From CAYRES01 sp964423425 (GTDB lineage Bacteria > Actinomycetota > Thermoleophilia > RBG-16-64-13): DNA of 64,000 nt. Below the pieces are notes generated by a model. It was not told where the DNA came from. It ran no database searches and saw nothing but the letters and a program-made list of their open reading frames with translations. Both the position numbers and the translations under genes were made by a program. Below, piece by piece: positions 17,052-25,877 of this stretch; within the stretch, counting starts at the first letter, position 1; every line of letters starts with the position of its first letter. The DNA lies in contig CAYRES010000001.1 of the NCBI GenBank assembly GCA_964423425.1, positions 315,212 to 379,211 of the forward strand, given 5' to 3'.

Positions 17052-19583
17052 GTGTTCAACCGTTTCGACTGGAAGACGGCCCCGTGCTCGTTCGACGCGG
17101 CTGAGAGTATAGCTGCGGAGTTGCATCTGCCTCCTCTCGTGGGTACCGTGCTGGCCCGCCGGGGCTTCTCCACCGCGGCTGAGGCCCGGGCCTTCTTGGA
17201 CGTGAATCCCCACGTTCCCGATCCCTTTCTCCTTGAGGGCATGGAGGCGGCTACGGCCGCACTCGAGCAGGCCCTTGGGTCCCGTCGGCGTATCGTCGTC
17301 CACGGTGACTACGATGCCGACGGTCTCTCGGCGGCTGCGCTCATGGTCTTGGAGTTGCGCCGGTTGGGAGGGCGGTGCGAGGCGTACATCCCCCAGCGTT
17401 TCCGCGAAGGCTACGGCCTGTCCGAGACGGCGGTCCGCGCCATAGCCGCGGAAGGTGATGCTCTCCTCGTCACCGTCGACTGCGGCGTCAATTACCCGGC
17501 CGAAGTTGCGCTGGCCCTCGAGCTTGGCCTCGAGGTGGTGGTGACCGACCACCACGAGCTCGGCGAGGTCTTGCCTTCATGCCCAGTGGTGCACCAACAA
17601 CTCGGTTCGTATCCAGGCGCCGAACTCTGCGGGGTCGGCGTGGCGCTGAAGACTCTGCACGGGCTTCACGCGCGAATGGGCACGGCTGAGCGCACACTGC
17701 TCCCCGAAGCTCTGCTCGAGTATCTGGACATCGTGGCTCTCGGCACCGTCGCTGATATCGTCCCCCTGCGAGGCGAGAACCGCTACTACGTTCAGGAAGG
17801 TCTCCGGCGTCTCAGGTGGAGCACACGTCCGGGCCTTCGCACTCTGGCGAGAGTGGCGGGTGGTGCGGCTGCCGGCGACGCCTCCAGTATCGGCTTCCGC
17901 CTGGCTCCTCGTATCAACGCCGCCGGCCGCATGGGCGACCCGACCAAGGCGCTTGCCCTGCTCCTCACCGACGACGAAACGGAAGCCGCCGCGCTGGCTC
18001 TCGAGCTCCACGAACTCAACCTGGTACGCCAAGCCACCGAGCGCGACATCATGGCGGGCGCTCAGGCCGACATCGAGGCCCTGCCCGCTCTCCCTCCTGT
18101 CCTGGTGCTTGCCCACGAGCAATGGCACGAAGGTGTGGTCGGCATCGTCGCCTCCCGTTTGGTGGAGCGCTTTCATCGGCCGGTCGTGCTGCTGGCCGTG
18201 AAGGAGGGCCGGGCGCGGGGCTCCGGCCGCAGTATCACCCGGTACGACCTCATGGAGGGGCTCAGGTATTGCAGCGATCTCCTGACGGTCTTCGGGGGGC
18301 ACAGCCAGGCCGCCGGCCTTACCCTGAGCGCCGAGAACATCGACCTCTTTGCCGACCGGCTGCGCGATCACGCGGCGAGCCACCTTCGCCCCGAAGACTT
18401 GGTCCCCGCCTTCGCTCCCGATGCGGTGGTGTGCGGCGAGGAGCTCACTCTGGAAACGGCTGAGGGTCTTGCCCGTCTGGCGCCGTTCGGGAGCGGGAAC
18501 CCACCGGTCAGGCTCTTGGCTGTGGGGGTCGATCTGAAGGAGCCACAACTCACCCGCACCGGCGACCATCTTCGCTGCAGCCTCGAGGTGGACGGTATTC
18601 GCACCAAGGGCATTGGTTTCCGCCTCGGGCCGGCGCTCGAGAAGCTCGAGGGCGTCACGGGGAGGGTGCATGCAGCCTTCGAGTTGGGCATCAACGAATG
18701 GAACGGCCTTTCCCGCCCCGAGCTCGTGCTCCACAGCCTATATGAGAGCGAGGACAGGGGAGAGGCGGCACTCGGTTGCACGCCCCAGTGCCCGTTCCTC
18801 GACGAGCCGTCATCCGGGGCTCCATGCGCACATTGCGCCGACCCGTATGCGGGTCTCTACCGCGAATCCTTGCCTACAGGTGGCGGCGTGCGCAGAGGCG
18901 CTCCCTCGTATTCACGCATTGCGCAGATACTCTCGTGCGGTGAGCCCGCAGCGATCATCAGTGCCTCGGTACCGATACGGCTCCGGGCGGTGGTGGCCGC
19001 CCTTCCCCTGGCCAATCTCGGCGTGGGGGGGGTGGACTGCGTGAGCCGCCTGTGCTGGCGCACGCGGTCGCTTGAGTTGAGGCCCGACGCCCTGCTGTTC
19101 GCCGACTGGACGGCGGTACTGCGAAGAAGCGAACTCCTCGAGGGCAAGGCGCACGTGGTGGTGCTCGATCCGCCCTACAGTCACAGTCATACGCACGTGC
19201 TGTCCCAGGCGGCCGGCAGTGGCTCGCGCATCCACTGCCTCTACGGCGAGCGAGAACGGGAGTTCACGGCCAATCTCCTCAAGTTCATGCTCCACCCTCG
19301 CCCGGCCATGGTGGGCGTGTACCGGGCCCTGGCCGAGATCGGCCCTGGTGATGCGTGTGCCCCGGGGGAAGTCCTTCGGCAGGCGGCTCAAGCCATGTGG
19401 GAGAGCCAAGGCTTCCAACCCGCCTTTGACGAGTTGCACCTCGCATGGCGTATCCTTAGAGATATGGGTATAGGCGACGGTGACAGGCAGAAACAACCAA
19501 CACGCGAGCCCGAGGATGTGGGCTTGTTCAGAGAGGCGGTCGCATCGTACCAGGAGGCGGTGGGGCTGTGCCGCACGCTGTAG
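17052..19583 (+). CDS. recJ: Single-stranded-DNA-specific exonuclease RecJ
   Basis: RecJ digests single-stranded DNA 5' to 3' in recombination and repair. The DHH domain motifs are visible: HGDYDADG near residue 85, VDCGVNY, and the DHH triplet near 165. The DHHA1 domain with GGHSQAAGLT and then the OB domain follow. At 843 residues it is long, with a C-terminal domain of about 270 residues like that of Bacillus-type RecJ. A Cys cluster (Cys576, 580, 592, 595) at the junction looks like a zinc knuckle and is not part of the canonical enzyme. The GTG start is weakly supported. rel overlaps its end by 16 bases. Confidence 0.93.
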   Translation: MFNRFDWKTAPCSFDAAESIAAELHLPPLVGTVLARRGFSTAAEARAFLDVNPHVPDPFLLEGMEAATAALEQALGSRRRIVVHGDYDADGLSAAALMVLELRRLGGRCEAYIPQRFREGYGLSETAVRAIAAEGDALLVTVDCGVNYPAEVALALELGLEVVVTDHHELGEVLPSCPVVHQQLGSYPGAELCGVGVALKTLHGLHARMGTAERTLLPEALLEYLDIVALGTVADIVPLRGENRYYVQEGLRRLRWSTRPGLRTLARVAGGAAAGDASSIGFRLAPRINAAGRMGDPTKALALLLTDDETEAAALALELHELNLVRQATERDIMAGAQADIEALPALPPVLVLAHEQWHEGVVGIVASRLVERFHRPVVLLAVKEGRARGSGRSITRYDLMEGLRYCSDLLTVFGGHSQAAGLTLSAENIDLFADRLRDHAASHLRPEDLVPAFAPDAVVCGEELTLETAEGLARLAPFGSGNPPVRLLAVGVDLKEPQLTRTGDHLRCSLEVDGIRTKGIGFRLGPALEKLEGVTGRVHAAFELGINEWNGLSRPELVLHSLYESEDRGEAALGCTPQCPFLDEPSSGAPCAHCADPYAGLYRESLPTGGGVRRGAPSYSRIAQILSCGEPAAIISASVPIRLRAVVAALPLANLGVGGVDCVSRLCWRTRSLELRPDALLFADWTAVLRRSELLEGKAHVVVLDPPYSHSHTHVLSQAAGSGSRIHCLYGEREREFTANLLKFMLHPRPAMVGVYRALAEIGPGDACAPGEVLRQAAQAMWESQGFQPAFDELHLAWRILRDMGIGDGDRQKQPTREPEDVGLFREAVASYQEAVGLCRTL

Positions 19584-21844
19584 ACAAGGGGTCGAAGAGG
19601 CAAGTGGAAGAACAGATGGCAGGCGAGGGTGAGGCGCCTGCCAGTCAGGAGCTGAACGCCGAAGCACGCGGACTGCTCGACGATCTGTTCCGCGCCATTG
19701 TGCGGTACAACCCCAACTTCGACCGCGACCTGATTCAGCGCTCCTTCGAGTTGGCCGTCTATCAGCACCGCGAACAGCGCCGTGCGAGCGGCCAATACTA
19801 CATCTACCACCCGGCTGGAACAGCCCGCGTCTGTGCCGACCTGAGGCTTGATTCGGCCACCATCGCAGCGGCATTGCTGCACGACGTCGTCGAGGACACC
19901 GACATGTCCATCGACGTCATCAGTGAGCAGTTCGGTGACGAGGTGGCCCTCCTGGTCGACGGTGTGACCAAGCTTGGCCAGATGTCCTTCAAGAGCGTTG
20001 AGGAGGAACAGGCCGAGAACTATCGCAAGATGATCCTCGCGATGGCCAAGGACATCCGCGTGGTCCTCATCAAGTTGGCCGACCGGTTGCACAACATGCG
20101 CACGCTCTCCTACTTGGGCAAAGAGAAGCAGATCGAGAAGGCGAAGGAGACACTCGAGATCTACGCCCCACTGGCGCATCGGCTCGGTATCGAATCCATT
20201 CGCTGGGAGTTGGAAGACCTGGCCTTCCAGACCCTCCACCCGCGGAAGTATCAAGAGATACAGCACATGGTGGCGCAGCGCCGCGTTGATCGCGAGAGGT
20301 ACATCGAGGATGCCGCCGCCCAGCTCCGAGCCGAACTGAACAGGCTTCACATCGATGCAGATATCTCCGGCCGGGCGAAGCACTTCTATTCCATCTACGA
20401 CAAGATGGTGCGCCGGGGCAAGGAGTTCAACGAGATATACGATCTCACCGCCCTAAGAGCGATAGTCAGCTCCGTACGTGACTGCTACGCCACCCTGGGA
20501 GTCATTCACTCCATGTGGAAGCCCGTGCCGGGCCGCTTCAAAGACTACATCGCCATGCCCAAGTTCAATATGTACCAGTCTCTTCACACGACCGTCATCG
20601 GGCCGCAGGGCAAGCCGCTCGAGATACAGGTGCGCACGCGCGAGATGCACGAGACGGCTGAGTACGGCATCGCCGCCCACTGGATCTACAAGGAGAAGGC
20701 CGCCGACGGGAGCAGGGGTGAGGGCAGTCTCGACAAGCTCCAGTGGCTGCGCCAGATAATCGACTGGCAATCAGATACCGCCGACGCCTCTGAGTTCATG
20801 GAATCGCTCCGGGTGGATCTGTTCCAAGACGAGGTCTATGTGTTCACCCCCAAAGGAGAGGTGAGGAGCCTCCCCGCGGGCTCCACGCCGGTCGATTTCG
20901 CCTACGCCATTCACACCGATGTGGGGCACCGCTGTGTGGGTGCCCGTGTGAACGGCCGTATCGTGCCGCTCACCTATCGTCTGCAATCGGGCGACATCGT
21001 CGAGATACTCACCTCCAAGACACCCCAGGGGCCGTCTCGCGACTGGCTCACCTTTGTGAAGAGCACTTCGGCCCGTAACCGCATCCGCCAGTGGTTCAAG
21101 AGAGAACGCCGGGAGGACTCCCAGCATCAAGGCAAAGATGCCCTACTCGAATCACTCCGCAAACATGGCTTGCCTGCCCAGAAGCTCATCAATTCCGAGA
21201 CTCTCAACGATGTCATCAAAGACATGGGTTTCCAGAAGCGTGATGACTTCTTCGTGAGCATAGGCACCGGCAAGACGCCCGCGCAGCAGGTCATCGGCAA
21301 GCTCATGCCCCGTTTGGACAAGAGCTTCGCCGAGATGAAGCCAGACCTGGTGCCTGCCTTCCAGAAGCGTCCCCGGCCGCACCCCGCCAAAGAGGGCATG
21401 GGGGTGAGAGTAGAGGGCATGGACGATGTGGCGGTGAGGGTTCCACAGTGCTGCCGGCCGGTACCGGGAGACGATGTCGTCGGATACATCTCTTTGGGCC
21501 GGGGTGTCACCATTCACCGGCGCGATTGTCCTAACGTGAAGGCGCTTGAGAAGAACCCCGAGCGCTTCGTGCCGGTCAGCTGGGATATGTCGAGCGTGGG
21601 GCCGTTCCTGGTGGAGATCATGATCGAGGCTCATGATCGCCAGCACCTCCTCGAAGACATCAGCCGGGCGCTCAGTGAATGCAACGTCAACATCATGGCT
21701 GCCACCATTCAGACCACAGGCGACAACCAGGTGAAGGACCGCTTTGTCTTCGAAGTGCCCGAGATCGACTACCTCGACTCCGTTCTGCAGCGCATACGCC
21801 GCATCGACACGGTATACGACGCCTATCGCATCACCCCCAACTGA
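19568..21844 (+). CDS. rel: Bifunctional (p)ppGpp synthetase/hydrolase
   Basis: This 758-residue Rel protein makes and degrades the alarmone (p)ppGpp. In order it has an HD hydrolase domain with an intact LLHDVVEDT, the synthetase domain with RFKDYIAMPK and YQSLHTTV, then TGS, a zinc-finger-type CC domain (QCCRPVPGD and RRDCPN), and a C-terminal ACT domain. RxKD in the synthetase loop is the signature of bifunctional Rel enzymes, and both active sites look intact. The GTG at 19568 is favoured by AGGAGG ten bases upstream, though an ATG at 19616 is possible. The 16-base overlap with recJ means shared expression. Confidence 0.95.
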   Translation: MPHAVDKGSKRQVEEQMAGEGEAPASQELNAEARGLLDDLFRAIVRYNPNFDRDLIQRSFELAVYQHREQRRASGQYYIYHPAGTARVCADLRLDSATIAAALLHDVVEDTDMSIDVISEQFGDEVALLVDGVTKLGQMSFKSVEEEQAENYRKMILAMAKDIRVVLIKLADRLHNMRTLSYLGKEKQIEKAKETLEIYAPLAHRLGIESIRWELEDLAFQTLHPRKYQEIQHMVAQRRVDRERYIEDAAAQLRAELNRLHIDADISGRAKHFYSIYDKMVRRGKEFNEIYDLTALRAIVSSVRDCYATLGVIHSMWKPVPGRFKDYIAMPKFNMYQSLHTTVIGPQGKPLEIQVRTREMHETAEYGIAAHWIYKEKAADGSRGEGSLDKLQWLRQIIDWQSDTADASEFMESLRVDLFQDEVYVFTPKGEVRSLPAGSTPVDFAYAIHTDVGHRCVGARVNGRIVPLTYRLQSGDIVEILTSKTPQGPSRDWLTFVKSTSARNRIRQWFKRERREDSQHQGKDALLESLRKHGLPAQKLINSETLNDVIKDMGFQKRDDFFVSIGTGKTPAQQVIGKLMPRLDKSFAEMKPDLVPAFQKRPRPHPAKEGMGVRVEGMDDVAVRVPQCCRPVPGDDVVGYISLGRGVTIHRRDCPNVKALEKNPERFVPVSWDMSSVGPFLVEIMIEAHDRQHLLEDISRALSECNVNIMAATIQTTGDNQVKDRFVFEVPEIDYLDSVLQRIRRIDTVYDAYRITPN

Positions 21845-21932
21845 GCCGGCGGCTCGCCGTGGGGTCAGGGCAGCCCGGGCATGACTGGCGGCTGTGGCGC
21901 GGGCCTGGAAAAGCGTCGGACGGCCCCTTTGC

Positions 21933-21938
21933 TACAAT
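21933..21938 (+). promoter_or_regulatory. Candidate -10 box before the mbl-hisS-aspS operon
   Basis: TACAAT lies 38 bases before the start of the metallo-hydrolase gene, in a gap of 131 bases after rel. No good -35 is seen. Confidence 0.4.
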
Positions 21939-21975
21939 AGCGCGGGTCCACTGAACAATTGGAGGTCACCCTCTC

Positions 21976-22611
21976 ATGAATATCGTCTGCATGCCCGTCG
22001 GCCCCATTCAGGGCAATTGCTACATAGTAAGCGATGACAACAACGTGGCCTGTGCCATCGATCCCGGCGGCGAGCCTGATCGCATCGTGCTGACCGCCGC
22101 CAAGAGGCAGCTCACGATCACCCATATCCTTCTCACGCACGGTCACTTTGACCACATGGCTGCCGCCGGCGCGGTGGCCAAGGCCACCGGCGCCGTCGTC
22201 TGCTGTGCGCCGGAAGTGGCGCCGATGGTGCGTGATCCCGATCGGCACATCCCATTCCCTGGCTTCGGTGGTGTGCCCGCCTATGAGCCCGACGTCCTCC
22301 TCGCGGACGGCGATACGGTGACCTTCGGCGATCTGGAGGCCGAAGCCATCTACACTCCGGGCCACTCCCCCGGTGACACCACGTTCGACATCGCGGGCAG
22401 CCTGTTCTGCGGCGATCTGCTCTTCTTCCGCTCGGTGGGCCGTACCGACTTGGAGGGAGGCGATTTCGATACGCTCCTACGCTCGGTGAAGAGGCTCATC
22501 GACCTGTATCCGCCCGACACCCCCGTGTACCCCGGCCACATGCAGGCAACCACGCTCGGGGGAGAGCTCGCCGCAAACCCCTTCCTGCGGGGGTTGGCTC
22601 CCCGTGGCTGA
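21976..22611 (+). CDS. MBL-fold metallo-hydrolase (glyoxalase II-like)
   Basis: This 211-residue metallo-beta-lactamase fold protein has the metal ligands His55, His57, Asp59 and His60 (THGHFDH), a later His in the loop TPGHSPGD, and the Asp in FCGDLLF. It matches the YcbL/GloB-like group that often lies next to rel and hisS. A hydroxyacylglutathione or other thioester substrate is usual for the family but cannot be read from sequence. GGAGG lies ten bases before the ATG. hisS begins inside its last codons. Confidence 0.88.
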   Translation: MNIVCMPVGPIQGNCYIVSDDNNVACAIDPGGEPDRIVLTAAKRQLTITHILLTHGHFDHMAAAGAVAKATGAVVCCAPEVAPMVRDPDRHIPFPGFGGVPAYEPDVLLADGDTVTFGDLEAEAIYTPGHSPGDTTFDIAGSLFCGDLLFFRSVGRTDLEGGDFDTLLRSVKRLIDLYPPDTPVYPGHMQATTLGGELAANPFLRGLAPRG

Positions 22612-23893
22612 CGCGAAGGCCGAGCCGCTCAGTGCACCAAAGGGCACGTACGATATCCTGCCCGAGGACCAACCGGTACGGTCGTGGATTCTGGCTGCGG
22701 CTGAGGACATCTTCAGGCGCTACGGCTACGGTCGGTTGGACACACCTACCTTCGAAGAGACCCGCCTGTTTGCCCGCGGTGTAGGGGAGGCCACCGACAT
22801 CGTGCGCAAAGAGATGTACACGTTCGTCGATCAGGGCGGGAGGTCGCTCACACTGCGGCCCGAGGGTACTGCACCTGCCGCCCGGGCGTACGTGGAGCAC
22901 GGCATGCATACACGTCCCCAGCCGGTGAAGCTCTGGTACCTGTGGCCCATGTTCAGGTACGAGAGTCCCCAGAGCGGACGCTACCGCCAGCATTATCAGA
23001 TCGGCATCGAGGCCTTCGGGTCGCCGTCGCCGTTGCTCGATGCAGAGGTTATCGCCGTTCTTGGCACCCTCTACGAGACCGTGGGTCTCACCGGCGTCGA
23101 GCTTCGCCTCAACTCCATGGGCTGCCCCTGCTGCCGTGCGCCCTACAGGGAACGGTTGGCCTCGTATCTCGCTGCCCATGACACCGAGCTGTGCGGCGAA
23201 TGCCGTGAACGTGCCGTCGCCAACCCCCTGCGGACCTTCGACTGCAAGGTGTCGGTGTGCCGCGAGGTGCTCGAAGGCGCTCCCCGGCTGCCCGACGGCT
23301 TGTGCCCCGATTGCGCCGCCCATCACGAGGTCGTGAAGCAGGCCCTTGCGGTCCAAGGGTTCGCCTTCGTGGAAGACCATCGCTTGGTGCGAGGCATGGA
23401 CTACTACACCCGCACCACCTTCGAATTTCAATCGTCGCTCTTGGGCGCCCAATCGGGAGTGGGAGGGGGTGGGCGCTACGACCAGCTGGTGGAAGACATC
23501 GGCGGCCCACCCACTCCCGGCGTGGGCTGGGGCACGGGGGTCGAACGTATCCTGTTGGCCCTGAGGCAGACCTTCGACAATCTGCCGACGGCGGTGCCTC
23601 CGGTGGCCTATCTCGTGGCTTTCGGCGAGCGCGCGCGCGCCGAGGTGTTTGCCTTGGCGCACGAGTTGCGTCGCAAGCGAGCCTCCGTTGAATTCGACTA
23701 CATGGAACGCAGCGGCAGGGGCCAGATGAAACAGGCGGGTAGGAGCGGAGCCCTCTTGGCCCTCATCATCGGGGATGACGAACTGGACACCGGTACCATC
23801 ACGGTTCGCCGGCTGGCCGAGGGCGTGGAGACGAGAGTTGCCAGGGATGAGGCGCTCTCGATGGTCATCGAAGCGGAAGAAGGCCGGTCATGA
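22604..23893 (+). CDS. hisS: Histidyl-tRNA synthetase
   Basis: This 429-residue class II synthetase shows motif 2 (FRYESPQSGRYRQHYQ), the histidine-A signature (LVRGMDYYTRTTFEF) and motif 3 (GVGWGTGVERIL), then the C-terminal anticodon domain. The Cys-rich insertion (about residues 165-245), with four CxxC-type pairs, is normal for this bacterial subgroup. The GTG start overlaps the upstream MBL gene by eight bases, and aspS overlaps its stop as ATGA, so the three are translationally coupled. Confidence 0.96.
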   Translation: MADAKAEPLSAPKGTYDILPEDQPVRSWILAAAEDIFRRYGYGRLDTPTFEETRLFARGVGEATDIVRKEMYTFVDQGGRSLTLRPEGTAPAARAYVEHGMHTRPQPVKLWYLWPMFRYESPQSGRYRQHYQIGIEAFGSPSPLLDAEVIAVLGTLYETVGLTGVELRLNSMGCPCCRAPYRERLASYLAAHDTELCGECRERAVANPLRTFDCKVSVCREVLEGAPRLPDGLCPDCAAHHEVVKQALAVQGFAFVEDHRLVRGMDYYTRTTFEFQSSLLGAQSGVGGGGRYDQLVEDIGGPPTPGVGWGTGVERILLALRQTFDNLPTAVPPVAYLVAFGERARAEVFALAHELRRKRASVEFDYMERSGRGQMKQAGRSGALLALIIGDDELDTGTITVRRLAEGVETRVARDEALSMVIEAEEGRS

Positions 23894-25644
23894 GTTACAG
23901 GAATGCCTGGTGCGGCGAAGTGCTCGAGGATCTCGTCGGCACCCGAGTGGCTCTTGCGGGATGGGTGCACCGCCGCCGCGATCACGGTGGGCTGGTGTTC
24001 GTCGACCTCCGGGACCGCACGGGTTTGGTGCAGCTCGTGTTCGATCCCGCGGTGAACGAGCGGGTTCACGAGACGGCGCATCGTCTTCGCAGCGAGTTCG
24101 TTGTTTCTGCCGAGGGTACCGTGGTCCCGCGGGGCGAGGAGCGTGTGAACCCCAACATGAAGACCGGGCACATCGAGATAGCCGTCGATTCGCTTACCAT
24201 CTTGGCTGAGGCCAAGACCCCTCCCTTCACGCCCGGCGAGTTCGGCCACGTCGACGACAACACTCGCCTCCGCTACCGCTACATCGATCTCCGCCGCAGC
24301 CGGATGCAGGAGAATCTCCGTCTGCGTGACGCGGCCGTGCAATCGGTGCGGCGATACTTCGGTGAGCACGGCTTCCTCGAAATCGAGACGCCCATCCTCA
24401 CCAAGAGCACTCCCGAGGGCGCGCGCGACTTCCTCGTGCCCAGCCGGCTGCAACCGGGAGCCTTCTATGCCCTCCCACAGTCGCCCCAGCTGTTCAAACA
24501 ACTCTTGATGATCGCGGGTTACGAGCGCTATTACCAACTTGCGCGTGCGTTCCGCGATGAAGACCTGCGCGCCGACCGCCAGCCCGAGCACACCCAGATC
24601 GATCTCGAGATGAGTTTTGTCGAAGAGCGGGACATCCAAGAGTTGGTGGAGGGCATGATGGTGCAGGTGTTTCGTGACGTGTTGGATATCGAGGTGCCGC
24701 GCCCTTTTCCCCGCCTCACCTACGCAGAAGCCATGCGCCGTTTCGGGAGCGACAAGCCCGATGTCCGCTTCGGCTTGGAGATCATCGATATCTCTGAGCT
24801 GGTTTCCGGGTCGGGCTTCAAGGTCTTCGCCGACACTGTGGCCCGGGGGGGTGCCGTCCGGGGCATATGCGTGCCGGGGGCAGGCGCCTTCTCCCGCAAA
24901 GACGTTGACGATCTCGCTGCAGCTATCGCTCCCCACGGGGCCAAGGGTCTCGTACCCGTGTGGGTGGAGGCCGGAGGAATCCGTTCTCCGATAGCCAAGT
25001 TCCTAAGTGTGGAAGTCGTCACGTCACTGCTTTCGACGGTGGAGGCGCAACCGGGCGACATACTCCTATTGGTCGCCGATGAGCGTCCCATTGTCGAAGC
25101 CGCTCTGGGTGCTCTGCGGCTCCACCTTGCCGAGAAGCTGTCGCTCGAACGGGAGGGGTGGGAGTTCTTGTGGATCATCGACCCACCCATGTTTGAGTGG
25201 GATGAGAAGGAGAAACGGTTGAAGGCCCAACATCACCCCTTCACCAAACCGCGGGTGAAGGCCCCTTCTGAGCTGGCCGAGCGGCCGCTGGACATCGGCA
25301 CCTATGCCTACGACTTGGTGCTGAACGGTGTGGAGTTGGGCAGTGGTTCGCTGCGTATCGCCGACCCGGCTCTTCAAGAGGCCGTATTTGAGGCTCTGGG
25401 CCTGTCGGCCGAGGAGATCGAGGGGAAGTTCGGCTTCCTGGTGGAGGCCATGGACTACGGTATTCCGCCGCACGGCGGCATGGCGATGGGGCTCGACCGC
25501 CTCGTTATGCTGATGGCCGGCGAGAAGTCCATACGGGAGGTCATCGCCTTCCCGAAGACCCAGAGCGGCGGGTGCCCCCTCACGGCAGCCCCCTCGGGAG
25601 TGGCCGTCGAGCAGTTGCGAGAGCTTCGGATAAGGCCCCTCTAG
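23890..25644 (+). CDS. aspS: Aspartyl-tRNA synthetase (probably non-discriminating, Asp/Asn)
   Basis: This 584-residue bacterial-type AspRS has an N-terminal OB anticodon domain, the class II core (motif 2 FRDEDLRADRQPEHTQID; motif 3 GMAMGLDRLVML) and the inserted GAD domain. The OB fold reads VHRRRDHGG. The His at position 32 corresponds to His31 of the Pseudomonas aeruginosa enzyme, a residue reported as a marker of non-discriminating AspRS, where discriminating enzymes usually have Leu. The enzyme would then also charge tRNA-Asn with Asp and need GatCAB. That step is inferred, as no gat or asnS gene is in the window. Confidence 0.95.
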   Translation: MSYRNAWCGEVLEDLVGTRVALAGWVHRRRDHGGLVFVDLRDRTGLVQLVFDPAVNERVHETAHRLRSEFVVSAEGTVVPRGEERVNPNMKTGHIEIAVDSLTILAEAKTPPFTPGEFGHVDDNTRLRYRYIDLRRSRMQENLRLRDAAVQSVRRYFGEHGFLEIETPILTKSTPEGARDFLVPSRLQPGAFYALPQSPQLFKQLLMIAGYERYYQLARAFRDEDLRADRQPEHTQIDLEMSFVEERDIQELVEGMMVQVFRDVLDIEVPRPFPRLTYAEAMRRFGSDKPDVRFGLEIIDISELVSGSGFKVFADTVARGGAVRGICVPGAGAFSRKDVDDLAAAIAPHGAKGLVPVWVEAGGIRSPIAKFLSVEVVTSLLSTVEAQPGDILLLVADERPIVEAALGALRLHLAEKLSLEREGWEFLWIIDPPMFEWDEKEKRLKAQHHPFTKPRVKAPSELAERPLDIGTYAYDLVLNGVELGSGSLRIADPALQEAVFEALGLSAEEIEGKFGFLVEAMDYGIPPHGGMAMGLDRLVMLMAGEKSIREVIAFPKTQSGGCPLTAAPSGVAVEQLRELRIRPL

Positions 25645-25664
25645 GCGGTGGTGCGTGGGGGGGT

Positions 25665-25693
25665 TTGTGGGAGAAATGGCCCTGTGATACATT
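25665..25693 (+). promoter_or_regulatory. Promoter of the structured leader and lipoprotein-mnmA unit
   Basis: TTGTGG (25665-25670), a 17-bp spacer and TACATT (25688-25693) lie 21 bases after aspS. Transcription would begin near 25700 and run through the structured leader. Confidence 0.5.
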
Positions 25694-25725
25694 TGAGGTG
25701 CTCGACCTTGTTCGTGATCTGCTGC

Positions 25726-25860
25726 AATCTTGAGCCAACACATTCGAATCGGGAGGTCGGCTCTTCCGGTCGGTGGAACGACCCTCCGGTGGCCGCCACC
25801 CACCTGCTTAGGCAGGTTCAAGATTCCTCCAGACACGGCAAGGTGGAGCATTTTCTTTTC
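25726..25860 (+). ncRNA. Structured leader RNA, candidate novel riboswitch-like element
   Basis: The 233-base gap after aspS holds a nested, strongly paired element. AATCTTGA (25726-25733) pairs perfectly with TCAAGATT (25818-25825) and can be extended to 11 bp. Inside are three hairpins: GGAGGTCG (25752-25759) with 25779-25787 (one bulged C), capped by TTCC/GGAA; GGTGG/CCACC (25788-25800); and ACCTGC/GCAGGT (25802-25817). A fourth hairpin, CTCCA/TGGAG (25827-25831 with 25844-25848), is followed by a T-rich tract, like a terminator, 18 bases before the lipoprotein start. The GGTGG at 25842-25846 could instead pair with the CCACC at 25796-25800, which would give an antiterminator. I recognise no known class. 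Confidence 0.5.
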
Positions 25861-25877
25861 CTTGATGGGGGTGCGGC

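Noticed and set aside
25721..25848. T-box riboswitch, because GGTGGAAC occurs in the leader after aspS.
   Set aside because: The full T-box AGGGTGGNACCGCG is absent, no Stem I with a specifier loop is seen, and the downstream genes are a lipoprotein and mnmA and not a synthetase or amino acid gene.
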